Assembly (NCBI RefSeq): GCF_031085175.1 | Contig: NZ_JAVHUY010000052.1 | Coordinates: 1 to 64,000, forward strand | Reading direction: 5' to 3' | DNA length: 64,000 nt | From: Phytohabitans maris | GTDB taxonomy: Bacteria > Actinomycetota > Actinomycetes > Mycobacteriales > Micromonosporaceae | Shown: piece by piece, positions 25,573-34,746 of the stretch | Layout: every line of letters starts with the position of its first letter | Position numbering within the stretch: the stretch's first letter is position 1 | Translations under genes and position numbers: made by a program | The notes under the pieces: generated by a model | What the model saw: the letters and a program-made list of their open reading frames with translations, nothing else | Databases searched by the model: none | What the model was told of the DNA's origin: nothing

Positions 25573-26810
25573 CTCCGGACCGGGAGCGGGACGTCATCGT
25601 CATCGGGGCCGGGCCGGTGGGGCTCACCGCCGCCCTCGCCCTGGCCCAGGAGGGGCTGCGGGTCGCGGTGCTGGAGAAGCTGCCCGAGCCGAGCACCGAG
25701 TGGCGCGCCTCCACGTTCCACCCGCCGACCCTGGAGATCGGGCTCGACCTCGGCGTCGCCGGTGAGATGCTGCGGCAGGGGCTGATCGCGCCGCGGTACC
25801 AGATCCGCGACCGCCGGGCCGGCGTGGTGGCCGAGTTCGACTTCAGCGCGCTCTCCGACGAGACGCCGTACCCGTTCCGGCTCCAGCTGGAGCAGTACAA
25901 GTACGTGCAGATCATCGAGCGGCGGCTCCGCGACCGCTACCCCGACTGCCCGGTCTGGTACGGCCAGGAGGTGACCGCGGTGTCCAACCGCGACGGTGGC
26001 GCCGAGGTCACCGTCCACGATGGATCCCGCTGGCGGGCCGGCTGGGTCGTGGCCGCCGACGGGGCGCGCAGCGTGACCCGCCGGGAGCTGGACATCCCGT
26101 TCGAGGGGCTCACCTACGAACACCGGTACCTCGTGCTCAGCATCGACCATCCGATGGACCAGCTGCTGCCCGGCATCTGCGAGGTGAACTACGTCGCCGA
26201 CCCGGACGAGCACCTGCTTCTGCTCCGCATCCCGGACCTGTGGCGGGTCGTGCTCTCCGTACCGACCGAGATCGGCAGCGACGAGGCGACCTCGCCGGCG
26301 TACGTGCGCAAGCGGCTCGCCCTGCTGATCGGCGACGGCCTCGACCTGCCGGTGCGGGAGAGCACGGTGTACGCGGTGCACCAGCGGGTCGCCGGACGGT
26401 TCCGGGACGGGCGGGTGCTGCTCGTCGGGGACGCCGCGCACATCAACAGCCCGATGGGCGGGATGGGCCTCAACAGCGGCATCCACGACGCGTACGACCT
26501 CGCCACCCATCTCACCGGCACCGTGCGCGGCGAGGAGGCGGACTCGGCGGTGGACGACTGGGCGGCCCGGCGCCGCCAGGTCGCGATCGAGGAGATCTAC
26601 CGACTGACCCATCAGACAACCACCGCGATGGCGGAGTCGGACGAAAACGAGCGGCTGGCGTTCCAGCGGCGGATGGCGGGCATCGCGGCGGACCGCGCGC
26701 TGGCCAAGGAGTGGATGCTGGAGGCTTCGATGATCTCGAACGTGCGGCGGCACGGCCTGCCGGAGCGGGCGGCCGCGCGTACGGTGCTGGGCCGCGTGGG
26801 CGAACGGTGA
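25569..26810 (+). CDS. FAD-dependent aromatic hydroxylase (class A monooxygenase)
   Basis: A 413-residue flavoprotein. VIVIGAGPVGLTAALALAQ is the dinucleotide loop, AADGARSVTRREL the DG motif that helps bind NAD(P)H, and VLLVGDAAHINSPMGGMGLNSGIHDAYDL the GD motif. EWRASTFHPPTLEIGLDLG matches the substrate-side helix of phenol and hydroxybenzoate hydroxylases. It should insert one oxygen atom into an aromatic or enol substrate. ATGA overlap with the hydrolase gene. This is the clearest sign that the operon handles a ring compound. Confidence 0.87.
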   Translation: MTPDRERDVIVIGAGPVGLTAALALAQEGLRVAVLEKLPEPSTEWRASTFHPPTLEIGLDLGVAGEMLRQGLIAPRYQIRDRRAGVVAEFDFSALSDETPYPFRLQLEQYKYVQIIERRLRDRYPDCPVWYGQEVTAVSNRDGGAEVTVHDGSRWRAGWVVAADGARSVTRRELDIPFEGLTYEHRYLVLSIDHPMDQLLPGICEVNYVADPDEHLLLLRIPDLWRVVLSVPTEIGSDEATSPAYVRKRLALLIGDGLDLPVRESTVYAVHQRVAGRFRDGRVLLVGDAAHINSPMGGMGLNSGIHDAYDLATHLTGTVRGEEADSAVDDWAARRRQVAIEEIYRLTHQTTTAMAESDENERLAFQRRMAGIAADRALAKEWMLEASMISNVRRHGLPERAAARTVLGRVGER

Positions 26811-26821
26811 GGAGTGGGCGG

Positions 26822-27604
26822 ATGCCGGATCGGTACAGCTGGGCGGAGATGATGGCGGTGGCCATCTCCCGGGAGATGCGCGACGGCTACTTCGGCGCGG
26901 TCGGCGCGGCCGCGCACATCCCGATGGCCGCGCTGCGGCTGGCGCAGCTCACGCACGCGCCCGACCTGTCGTTCATGTGCGGCGGCAGCGGCGGGCTCAA
27001 CCCGCACTTCGAGCGGCTGGCCGAGTCGTCCAGCGACTACCGCAACCTGGTCAACAGCGAGTTCCGGTACAGCCTGGAGGACGTGGTCGACCTGGAGACC
27101 GCGATGCGGCTGGACTTCGCGTTCGTCGGCGGCATGCAGATCGACCGGTACGGCAACGTGAACATGGCCGTCATCGGCGACTGGGCCCGGCCCAAGGTAC
27201 GCGGCCCGGGCACGGTCGGGCTCGTCTTCCTCGGCGGCTTCCGCCGCACGTACCTCTACACCGAGCACCACTCCCCCAAGGTGCTCGTGGAGAAGGTGGA
27301 CTTCGTCAGCGGCGCCGGCTGGCTCGGCGGCGGCGACGAGCGGTCGAAGGTCTTCCGGGAGGGCTCGGACGGGCCGCAGCGGGTCTTCACCCCGCTGGGC
27401 GTCTTCGACTTCGACCCGGTGAGCCGGCACATGCGGCTGCTGAGCGTCCACCCTGGACGGACCGTCGAGGACGTGCGGGCGGCGACCGGCTTCGAGCTGC
27501 CGGTGCCGGAGGGCGCCGGCGAGACACCCGCGCCGACGGACGAGGAGCTGGACGTCCTGCGCCGGCACGTGGACCGCGACGGCGTGCTGCGGGCGCTGCG
27601 ATGA
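26822..27604 (+). CDS. CoA-transferase family I, beta-subunit-like (IpdB-like)
   Basis: A 260-residue protein with RYSWAEMMAVAISREMRDG, the family pattern FVGGMQIDRYGNVNM and a C-terminal RLLSVHPGRTVEDVRAATGFEL. These resemble the beta subunit of the IpdAB group, which opens the last steroid ring as a CoA ester rather than moving CoA. Its alpha partner is not adjacent: it lies at 30707, after two hydrolases and a ligase. GAGGAG precedes the ATG. Hydrolytic ring opening of a cyclic beta-diketone-type CoA ester is a plausible reaction. Confidence 0.8.
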   Translation: MPDRYSWAEMMAVAISREMRDGYFGAVGAAAHIPMAALRLAQLTHAPDLSFMCGGSGGLNPHFERLAESSSDYRNLVNSEFRYSLEDVVDLETAMRLDFAFVGGMQIDRYGNVNMAVIGDWARPKVRGPGTVGLVFLGGFRRTYLYTEHHSPKVLVEKVDFVSGAGWLGGGDERSKVFREGSDGPQRVFTPLGVFDFDPVSRHMRLLSVHPGRTVEDVRAATGFELPVPEGAGETPAPTDEELDVLRRHVDRDGVLRALR

Positions 27605-28401
27605 GGAGCCGGCGGATCCGGGTCGACGGCGCGGTGACCCACTACCTGGAGGCCGGTGACGGGCCGCCGCTGGTGCTGCTGCACGGCGGCGAGTACGGCG
27701 CGGCGGCCGAGATCACCTGGGAACGCTGCATCCCCGCGCTCGCCGCCCACCACCGGGTGATCGCGCCCGACTTCCTCGGGTACGGGTACAGCGACAAGCT
27801 GCGCGACATGCGCGGGCAGCGGCGCCGGTTCGTGGCGCAGGTCGCCGGGCTCCTCGACACGCTCTGCCTCGGCCCGGCCCGGTTCGTCGGCACGTCGCTG
27901 AGCGCGCGGCTGCTGCTCGACCAGGCGGCGTCGGCGAGTCCACAGTGGCCGATAGAGGCGATGGTCGTGGTCGGCATCGGCCTGCACCCGCCGGACGGCG
28001 CGGCGGCCCGGGCGCTCGCCGAGTACGACGGCACCCTCGACGGCCTGCGCCCGCTGATGAAGCTCCTCTTCGCCGATTCGTCCTTCGCCGACGACGAGGA
28101 GTACCTGCGCCGCCGGTACGCGTTCTGCGACATCCCGGGCGCCTGGGAGTTCGGCGCGGCCAGCCGGATCCGGCGTCCCGGCGCCGCGCGACCCGCGGCG
28201 CCGCCGTCCTACGCCGCCATCTCGGTGCCCACGATGCTCGTCGTGGGCGAGCACGACGCGCTGGTGCCGGCCGGGAGCGCGGTCGCGCTCACCGACTCGA
28301 TCCCCGGGGTACGAGCGGTCACGATCGCCGGCGCCGGACACTACCCGCAGATCGAGCGAACCGACGAGTTCCTCGCCGCCGTGTCGGAGTTCCTCCGGTG
28401 A
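27601..28401 (+). CDS. Alpha/beta-hydrolase, meta-cleavage-product-hydrolase type
   Basis: A 266-residue hydrolase with HYLEAGDGPPLVLLHGGEYG, PDFLGYGYSDKL, the nucleophile motif GTSLSARLLLDQ, an acid Asp in VVGEHDALVP and His in AGAGHYPQIE. The overall spacing resembles hydrolases that split ring-cleavage products (BphD/HsaD-like). ATGA overlap with the IpdB-like gene. Confidence 0.82.
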   Translation: MRSRRIRVDGAVTHYLEAGDGPPLVLLHGGEYGAAAEITWERCIPALAAHHRVIAPDFLGYGYSDKLRDMRGQRRRFVAQVAGLLDTLCLGPARFVGTSLSARLLLDQAASASPQWPIEAMVVVGIGLHPPDGAAARALAEYDGTLDGLRPLMKLLFADSSFADDEEYLRRRYAFCDIPGAWEFGAASRIRRPGAARPAAPPSYAAISVPTMLVVGEHDALVPAGSAVALTDSIPGVRAVTIAGAGHYPQIERTDEFLAAVSEFLR

Positions 28402-29156
28402 GCGTGTTCGTGGAAGACGGCGGCAGCGGGGCGCCGACCGTCGTGCTGCTGCACGGGCAGGGCGCCTCCGCCGTGGTGTGGGACGGGGTCGTGGCCGCCC
28501 TGCCCGGGTACCGGTGCGTCGCCGTCGACCTGCCCGGCCACGGCCGCTCGGGGCGCCTGCCCGGGTATCCCCCGGACGCCTACGCGGCCGCGATCGCACC
28601 GGCCCTGCCGGCCGGACGGCTGACCCTCGTCGGGCACTCGCTCGGCGGCATGGCGGCGCTGGCCCTCGCCGACCCGGCGCTCGGCCTCGACGTCGACGCG
28701 GTGGTCGTCCTCGCCATGAAGGTGACCTGGACCGAGGAGGAGGCGGGCCGCCGGGCCGAGCGGGCCCGCCGGCCACCGGACCACTTCCCGGAGCGGGCTT
28801 TCGCGCTGCGGCGCTTCGCACGGCTCGCCGGTCTGCCGGGCACCACCGGCGACGACCGGCTCGGCAGCGGCGTCGCCCCGGACGGGGCGGGCTGGCGGCT
28901 CTCGCACGACCCCGCCACCGCGGCCGACCCGCCGGTGCCGCCCGGGGAGCTGCGGGCCCTCGCCGGCCGGGTCGTGGCCCCGCTCCACCTTGCCTGCGGC
29001 GACCGGGACCCGATGGTCGGCCCGGCCGACCTGGCGCTGCTCGGCCCGCCGGTGACCACGCTGCCCGGGGCCGGCCACAACGTCCACATCGAACAGCCCC
29101 GGGTCGTGGCGAAGCTGGTGCGGGCGGCCGCACCGGCGCCCCGGCCGGCGGCTTAG
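28398..29156 (+). CDS. Alpha/beta-hydrolase fold protein
   Basis: A 252-residue hydrolase: VVLLHGQGASAVVWDGV, AVDLPGHGRSGRLPG, nucleophile GHSLGGMAALAL, Asp in CGDRDPMVG and His in PGAGHNVHIEQP. It is the third hydrolase of this operon and is coupled to the previous one by GTGA. The substrate cannot be told apart from that of its neighbour; a thioesterase or ester hydrolase role is possible. Confidence 0.82.
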   Translation: MSVFVEDGGSGAPTVVLLHGQGASAVVWDGVVAALPGYRCVAVDLPGHGRSGRLPGYPPDAYAAAIAPALPAGRLTLVGHSLGGMAALALADPALGLDVDAVVVLAMKVTWTEEEAGRRAERARRPPDHFPERAFALRRFARLAGLPGTTGDDRLGSGVAPDGAGWRLSHDPATAADPPVPPGELRALAGRVVAPLHLACGDRDPMVGPADLALLGPPVTTLPGAGHNVHIEQPRVVAKLVRAAAPAPRPAA

Positions 29157-29170
29157 CGGCGGGAGGCGCG

Positions 29171-30706
29171 ATGCGCATCGAGGACCTGTTGCGCCGCAAC
29201 GCGGTCGGCCGGCCGGCCGATCCGGCGCTGATCTGCCAGGAGCGCACGATGACCTGGCGAGAGCTGGACGAGGCCGCCAACCGCCTCGCCAACGCGCTGC
29301 GCCAGCTCGGGTACCGGCCGCAGGAGCGGGTCGCGGTGGTGCTCTCCAACTGCCACCACATCCCGGTGTCGTACTTCGGGCTCTGGAAGTGCAACCTGGT
29401 CAACGTGGCGATCAGCCCGAAGCTCACCGAGCCGGAGATCCGCCGCATCCTCGTCCACAGTGGTGCGAGCGCGGTGATCTGCGAGGGGCCGGTCGCGGCC
29501 GCGGCGGCCGCCGGCGTGGAGACGGTCCGGCACGTGTTCGGTGTGGACGGTTCGGTGCCCGGCGCCACGCCGCTTTCCGAGCTGACCGCCGGCCTGTGCG
29601 CGGACGACCTCCCGGTGCTGGGCACGGGCGACGACCTGCGCTCGATCCGGTACACCAGCGGGACGACCGGCCGGCCCAAGGGCTGCATGGCCACCCACGC
29701 CCAGCAGCTGGCGAGCGTCGGCAACTTCCTCGTCGAGGTGCCGCCGCCGCGCGACGGCCCCACGTTCCTGTCGGTGCCGATGACGCTCGGCGTCGGCGCG
29801 TTCTACCTGACCGCCGCCAGCTACCTCGGCGTGCCGCTGCTGATCCGGCAGCGGTTCCGCCCCGAGGCGTTCCTCGACGACGTCGAGCGGCACGGCGTCG
29901 TGCACGCGTTCCTCGTACCGACGATGCTGGTGGACCTCGCCGCACATCTCGCCGGCCGCGGCGGGCGACCGGCGCGGACGCCGCGTCTGGTCGGCTACGG
30001 CGGCGCGCCGGTGTCGTGGGCGACCGTGCGCGCCGTCGCCGACGGGCTGGGATGCGAGCTGTACCAAGGGCTCGGCGCCACCGAGGCCGGCGGGTACGCG
30101 ACGCTGCTCACCCCGGAGGACCACCGGTGGCTGCTGGCCCGCGAGAACCCGTCGCCGGTGGTGCCGGTCGGGCGCCCGGCCGCGTACGCCCGCGCCCGGA
30201 TCGACGGCGAGGACGGGCGCGAGCTGCCGCCGGGCCAGACCGGCGAGCTGCGGCTCCGCTCGGCGAGCACGTTCTCCGGGTACTGGTGCCAGCCCGAGGA
30301 GACCCGGGAGGCGCTGCGCGACGGGTGGCTCTCCCTCGGCGACCTGGCCTGGCGGGACGAGCGCGGCTACATCTACCTCGTCGACCGCAAGCAGGGCGTG
30401 ATCCGGTCCGGCTCGCAGAACGTGTACGCCGCCGAGGTCGAGGCCGTGCTCCTGTCCTGCCCCGGCGTACGGCGGGCCGCGGCGGTCGGGGTGGCGGACG
30501 AACGCTTCGGCGAGTCGGTGAAGGCGCTCGTCGTCACCGACCCGGACACCGGCCCGAGCGAGGCCGAGCTGATCGCGTACTGCGCCGAGCGGCTGGCGAA
30601 CTACAAGCGTCCCCGGTCGGTGGAGTTCGTCGCCGACATCCCGGTCGACGAGGGCGGCAAGGTGCGGCGGGCCGTGCTGGCCGAGCTTTTGAAGGGCGGA
30701 CTCTGA
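29171..30706 (+). CDS. AMP-forming acyl-CoA ligase
   Basis: A 511-residue ligase. RYTSGTTGRPKGCM (about 160-173) is the phosphate loop, YQGLGATEAGGYATL the adenine site, LGDLAWRDERGYIYLVDRKQG the hinge and DEGGKVRRAVL the region with the catalytic Lys. All key residues are present, unlike the fused ligase at 3887. GGGAGG precedes the ATG. It probably activates the acid released by the hydrolases for the IpdAB-like step. Confidence 0.9.
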   Translation: MRIEDLLRRNAVGRPADPALICQERTMTWRELDEAANRLANALRQLGYRPQERVAVVLSNCHHIPVSYFGLWKCNLVNVAISPKLTEPEIRRILVHSGASAVICEGPVAAAAAAGVETVRHVFGVDGSVPGATPLSELTAGLCADDLPVLGTGDDLRSIRYTSGTTGRPKGCMATHAQQLASVGNFLVEVPPPRDGPTFLSVPMTLGVGAFYLTAASYLGVPLLIRQRFRPEAFLDDVERHGVVHAFLVPTMLVDLAAHLAGRGGRPARTPRLVGYGGAPVSWATVRAVADGLGCELYQGLGATEAGGYATLLTPEDHRWLLARENPSPVVPVGRPAAYARARIDGEDGRELPPGQTGELRLRSASTFSGYWCQPEETREALRDGWLSLGDLAWRDERGYIYLVDRKQGVIRSGSQNVYAAEVEAVLLSCPGVRRAAAVGVADERFGESVKALVVTDPDTGPSEAELIAYCAERLANYKRPRSVEFVADIPVDEGGKVRRAVLAELLKGGL

Positions 30707-31582
30707 ATGACCAAGGTAACCACCCCCGACGAGGCGGTCGCCGACATCCCGGACGGCGCCACGGTCGCGCTCGGCGGCGTCCACTCGCACAACGGGCCCC
30801 TCGCGCTGGTGCACGCGCTGATCCGCAAGGGGGTCCGCGACCTGACGCTGATCCCCACGCCGAGCGCCGGCCTCCCGGTCGACCTGCTCATCGCGGCCGG
30901 CTGCGTCGCCAAGCTCCACGTGTCCTATGTGGGCCTGGAGTTCCTCGGCCTCGCCCCGAACTTCCGCCGCGCCGCCGAGGCCGGCACCGTCGAGATCGTC
31001 GAAGGCGACGAGGCGTGGATCGTCTTCGGCATGCGGGCCGGCGCCGCCCGGCTGCCGTTCATGGCGCTCCCCCCGCTGTACGAGGGGACCGACCTGCCCA
31101 AGGTGAACCCGCTGATCCGCACCACCACCGACCCGTACACCGGCGCGACCGTCACCACGATCCCGCCGCTGCGGGCCGACGTCTGCCTGCTGCACGCCCA
31201 GGTCGCCGACGCCAAGGGAAACGCGCAGATCTGGGGCCAGCGCCGCTTCGAGGACGTGATGGCCAAGGCCTCCGACCGGGTCGTGGTCAGCGCCGACGAG
31301 ATCCTCGACCCGGCCGCGCCGCGCCCCGACCCGCGCCACGTCACCGTGCCCGCCCCGCTCGTGGACGTCGTGGCGCACGCCCCGTACGGCGCGCACCCCA
31401 CCTCGTCGCCGGGCCACTACCGGTACGACCGGGAGCGGCTGGTCGAGTACCGCGACCTCGCCCTCGCCGGGCGGACCGCCGACCACGTCGACCGCTACGT
31501 CACGGGCGTGAAGGACCACACCGGCTACCTGGAGAGGGTCGGCCTGGGCCGGTTGCTCGCGCTGCGCCAGACGATGGGCTGA
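30707..31582 (+). CDS. CoA-transferase family I, alpha-subunit-like (IpdA-like)
   Basis: A 291-residue protein: AVADIPDGATVALGGVHSHN, LIAAGCVAKLHVSYVGLEFLG and VEIVEGDEAWIVFGMRAGAARLPFMAL follow the alpha subunit of the family-I CoA-transferase/IpdA group. It begins immediately after the ligase stop. With the IpdB-like protein at 26822 it should form the heteromer, although the genes are 3.1 kb apart and in beta-before-alpha order. Confidence 0.82.
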   Translation: MTKVTTPDEAVADIPDGATVALGGVHSHNGPLALVHALIRKGVRDLTLIPTPSAGLPVDLLIAAGCVAKLHVSYVGLEFLGLAPNFRRAAEAGTVEIVEGDEAWIVFGMRAGAARLPFMALPPLYEGTDLPKVNPLIRTTTDPYTGATVTTIPPLRADVCLLHAQVADAKGNAQIWGQRRFEDVMAKASDRVVVSADEILDPAAPRPDPRHVTVPAPLVDVVAHAPYGAHPTSSPGHYRYDRERLVEYRDLALAGRTADHVDRYVTGVKDHTGYLERVGLGRLLALRQTMG

Positions 31583-31595
31583 AAGGGGGCCCCGC

Positions 31596-33098
31596 GTGTA
31601 CTTCTCCAGCCAGTTCGACCGCTCGTACGACGTGGTCGTCATCGGTGCCGGCACGGCCGGTGCCAGCGCCGCGATCAGCGCCCACGAGGCGGGCGCCGAG
31701 GTGCTCGTCGTCGACAAGCAGCCGGCCGAGGGGCGCCGCCCCAACAGCCGGTACGCCGCCGGCTACTTCGTCGTGCCGCGCGACGTGGACGGCGCCGCCG
31801 CCTACCTTCGCGCCATGTACGCCGTCAACGGCGAGCTCTCCGACGTGGACCCCGCGCTCGTCCGCACCTGGGCGGCGGAGACCGCGCTCAATCCACAGTG
31901 GCTGGCCCTCCAGGGTGCCCCGTCCGGCAAGGTCTTCGAGGGGGGCGAGCACACCACACTGGACGGTCACGAGTCGATCGACATCCATCGTGGAGAGTGG
32001 GCGCCGGGTACACCGGTCACCGGCTGTCCGGTTTTCACCGCGCTCGACCGGCGGATGGCCGCGCTCGGCATCGACGTGGCGTACGGCGCGACGGCCCGGT
32101 GGCTCCTCACCGACGCCGGCGGCACGGTGACCGGCGTACAGGTCTGCCTCGACGGCCAGACCCTGGCGATCCGGGCCGGGCGGGGCGTGGTGCTGGCGGC
32201 CGGCGGCTACGAGTTCGACGCCCGGCTCAAGCGCCAGTACCTGCCCATGACGCCGGTGCACTTCTACGGCAGCCCCGCCAACACCGGCGCCGGCGTGACC
32301 ATGGCGACCGAGGTCGGCGCCGAGCTGTGGCACATGAACACCTGGCCCGGCTACCTCGTCGCGCACCAGCCCGCGACCGGCTACCCCGGCGGTCTCCCCA
32401 TCGACCTGTGGGCCGCCGGCGGCTTCGCCGCCCCGCCCGGCGCCGACCTGGCCGGCGGCTTCTTCGCCGACGGGAGCGGCCGCCGCTTCACCCGCGAACC
32501 CGGCCGCCAGCACACCCTGCACCTGGAGGTCGCCGGGATGGACGCGCGCCGCCTGGTCCGCCCGAGGATCCCGGCCTGGTGGGTCTTCGACGAACGCCGC
32601 CGCGTCAAGGGCCCGCTCCTCTCCACCCGCATGGGCCCCGCCGGCCCGGTCGGCAACGTGGCGTGGAGCGGTGACAACCTCGCCGAGATCGACCGCCAGT
32701 GGGTCCGCCGCGCGCCGACGGTCCGCGCGCTGGCCGCGCTCTGCGGCATGGACCCGGACGCCCTGGAACGCACCGTCGCCGCGTACAACGCCGCCTGCGC
32801 GTCCGGTGTGGACGGTGACTTCGGCCGCCCCGCGCACACCCTCACCCCGCTCGCCGACCCGCCGTACTACGCGCTCGCCCTCTGGCCCGGCGGCTCCAAC
32901 ACCAACGGCGGCCCGCGCCGCGACCCCGACGCCCGCGTCTGGTCGGTGCGCGGCGCGCCGATCCCCGGCCTGTACTCCGCCGGCGAGCTCGGCTCGATGT
33001 ACGGCCTGCTCTACCCGGCCGGCGGCGGCAGCATCGCCGAATGCCTCGCCTTCGGCCGCATCGCCGGCCGCAACGCCGCCACCCGCAAACCCGACTAG
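31596..33098 (+). CDS. FAD-binding dehydrogenase, KstD/fumarate-reductase flavoprotein family
   Basis: A 500-residue flavoprotein. YDVVVIGAGTAGASAAISAHEAGAEVLVVDK is the FAD site (about 10-42); GVVLAAGGYEFD and the C-terminal IPGLYSAGELGSMYGLLYPAGGGSIAECLAFGRIAGR complete it. The central domain resembles ketosteroid-dehydrogenase-like enzymes that desaturate rings or CoA esters. GTG start at 31596, 13 bases after the IpdA-like gene. It is the last gene of the operon. Confidence 0.82.
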   Translation: MYFSSQFDRSYDVVVIGAGTAGASAAISAHEAGAEVLVVDKQPAEGRRPNSRYAAGYFVVPRDVDGAAAYLRAMYAVNGELSDVDPALVRTWAAETALNPQWLALQGAPSGKVFEGGEHTTLDGHESIDIHRGEWAPGTPVTGCPVFTALDRRMAALGIDVAYGATARWLLTDAGGTVTGVQVCLDGQTLAIRAGRGVVLAAGGYEFDARLKRQYLPMTPVHFYGSPANTGAGVTMATEVGAELWHMNTWPGYLVAHQPATGYPGGLPIDLWAAGGFAAPPGADLAGGFFADGSGRRFTREPGRQHTLHLEVAGMDARRLVRPRIPAWWVFDERRRVKGPLLSTRMGPAGPVGNVAWSGDNLAEIDRQWVRRAPTVRALAALCGMDPDALERTVAAYNAACASGVDGDFGRPAHTLTPLADPPYYALALWPGGSNTNGGPRRDPDARVWSVRGAPIPGLYSAGELGSMYGLLYPAGGGSIAECLAFGRIAGRNAATRKPD

Positions 33099-33304
33099 CC
33101 GCCGTCCGTGGGCGGGGGCCTCCACTGCCGGCCCCGCGGGCCAAGCCCACCCCCGGCGCCGCCCGCGCGACGCGCGTCGCGCCCTCGACCGCGGTGTCCG
33201 GCCGATGCGACCCCGCGGAAGCGACCGAGCTGCGCGCACAGACGGGGCAGCCAGGCGGGCCCGGGCCGGGCCGCGACCGATCAAGGACGCCCGGGCGGCC
33301 GTCG

Positions 33305-33610
33305 AGATCGTGGTATGCAACCGCCCCTGTGCGGGCGGATCCGTACCACGATCTGCTGGGACGGCCCGCTCTCGAGCGGTGAGCTCGGGTCGAGGCCCGC
33401 GCGCCCTGCCCCTCGGCAGAGCCCAGTCCATGATCGGCTCGGAGTCGGCTGGCCCGCCCGGACGGGGCCTGTCGGGGCCGGGTGGGTTGCGGTTGCCAGG
33501 CGCGGAGAGTGAGGCCGCGGGAACGCACCCCAAGAAAACGCTCCACTGCGCTCCACGTTTCCCCGGGGACCCCGCGCAACGGTCCGGACCACGACGGGCA
33601 TCGCGGTAGC
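33305..33610. repeat. Long intergenic repeat (GAGCTACCGCGACG family), copy 2, with hairpin
   Basis: The 579-base gap 33099-33677 has no credible gene. Bases 33305-33315 and 33344-33354 (AGATCGTGGTA/TACCACGATCT) pair, with a second paired layer CCGCCC/GGGCGG inside. Bases 33525-33577 are an inverted copy of 2016-2073, and 33580-33610 match the ends of the copies at 2300 and 42220. The left boundary is unclear; similarity to copy 1 (GCACAGACGGGGCAGC) begins near 33237. Confidence 0.6.
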
Positions 33611-33677
33611 TCATGCCTTGGAATGGGTCCTCTGGCACGAGAGCGGGCGCGGACGGCGTGGTGGCGCGGGCGAAGTG

Positions 33678-34679
33678 TTACCAGGAGTAGGCCTCGGGGG
33701 CTGGGCCGGGGCCGGGGAAGATGTCGTCGAGGCGGGCCAGCAGGGCGGCGTCCAGGCGGACCTTGAGCGCGCGGGTCGAGGCCTCGAGCTGCTCGACGGT
33801 GCGCGGGCCGATGATGGGGGCGGTCACGCCGGGGCGGGTGAGCAGCCAGGCGAGCGCGACGTCGGCCGGGTCGTCGCCGGCCTCGGCGCAGAGGTCCTCG
33901 TAGGCGGCGATCGCGTCGCGGTGCCTGGCCAGCTTCTCGAAGCGCTCGCGCCGGTGCCGGGCGATCTGCGCGCCGGGCAGCGGGGTGCCGACCCGCGACT
34001 CGCGTTCCTTGCGCAGGACGCCGCCGAGCAGCCCGGCGTCCAAAGGGGACCAGGGCATCATGCCGATGCCGTAGTCCTGGCAGGCTGGCAGCACTTCGAG
34101 CTCGGCCGTCCGTTCCAACAGGTTGTAGATGGTCTGCTCGCTCACGATGCCGGTGAAGTTGCGCCGCCGGGCCGCCTCCTGTGCCTTGGCCAGGTGCCAG
34201 CCGGCGTGGTTGGAGGAGCCGACGTAGACGATTTTGCCCTGCCGCTGGAGCAGCTCCATCGCCTCCCAGATCTCGTCCCAGGGGGTCGTCCGGTCGACGT
34301 GGTGCATCTGGTAGAGGTCGATGTGGTCGGTGCCGAGCCGGCGCAGGGAGTCCTCGCAGGCGCGGCGGATGTGCAGCGCGGAGAGGTGGCTGTTGTTGGG
34401 CCAGGGGTCCATCGCGCCGTACAGCTTGGTGGCCAGCACGGTCCGCTCGCGCCGGCCGCCGCCCTTGGCGAGCCAGCGGCCGATGATCCGCTCGGTATAG
34501 CCCTCGCCCGGCCGCCAACCGTACACATTGGACGTGTCGATGACGTTGACGCCCAGCTCGTGCGCGCGGTCCATGACCGCGTGGGCCTCGTCCTCGTCGG
34601 TCTGGGTGCCGAAGTTGTCGGTGCCGAGGACGAGCCGGCTGACCGTCAGTCCGCTGCGCCCGAGATGGGTGTACTCCAT
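33678..34679 (-). CDS. Aldo/keto reductase
   Basis: A 333-residue NADPH-dependent barrel reductase. NVIDTSNVYGWRPGEG holds the Asp and Tyr, TVLATKLYG the Lys and DLYQMHHVD the His of the catalytic tetrad. GLLGGVLRKE and GVTAPIIGPRTVEQLEA are the usual C-terminal cofactor segments. It is divergent from the aldehyde dehydrogenase gene across a 67-base promoter that carries the 27-bp motif, so the two are probably switched on together. Confidence 0.9.
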   Translation of the reverse strand: MEYTHLGRSGLTVSRLVLGTDNFGTQTDEDEAHAVMDRAHELGVNVIDTSNVYGWRPGEGYTERIIGRWLAKGGGRRERTVLATKLYGAMDPWPNNSHLSALHIRRACEDSLRRLGTDHIDLYQMHHVDRTTPWDEIWEAMELLQRQGKIVYVGSSNHAGWHLAKAQEAARRRNFTGIVSEQTIYNLLERTAELEVLPACQDYGIGMMPWSPLDAGLLGGVLRKERESRVGTPLPGAQIARHRRERFEKLARHRDAIAAYEDLCAEAGDDPADVALAWLLTRPGVTAPIIGPRTVEQLEASTRALKVRLDAALLARLDDIFPGPGPAPEAYSW

Positions 34680-34694
34680 CGCCCGCCCCTCTGA

Positions 34695-34721
34695 GATTTA
34701 CAACTATCGGACACCGAGTCC
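34695..34721 (-). promoter_or_regulatory. 27-bp promoter/operator motif between the divergent reductase and dehydrogenase genes
   Basis: Read on the minus strand, GGACTCGGTG joined to TCCGATAGTTGTAAATC ends 15 bases before the reductase ATG. It matches the motif at 23870 at 23 of 27 positions and sits at nearly the same distance from its start codon. GGAC, five bases, GTCC form the palindromic core, so a dimeric regulator could serve both directions. Confidence 0.65.
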
Positions 34722-34746
34722 TATATCTGATGGTAACATCCTCGGC

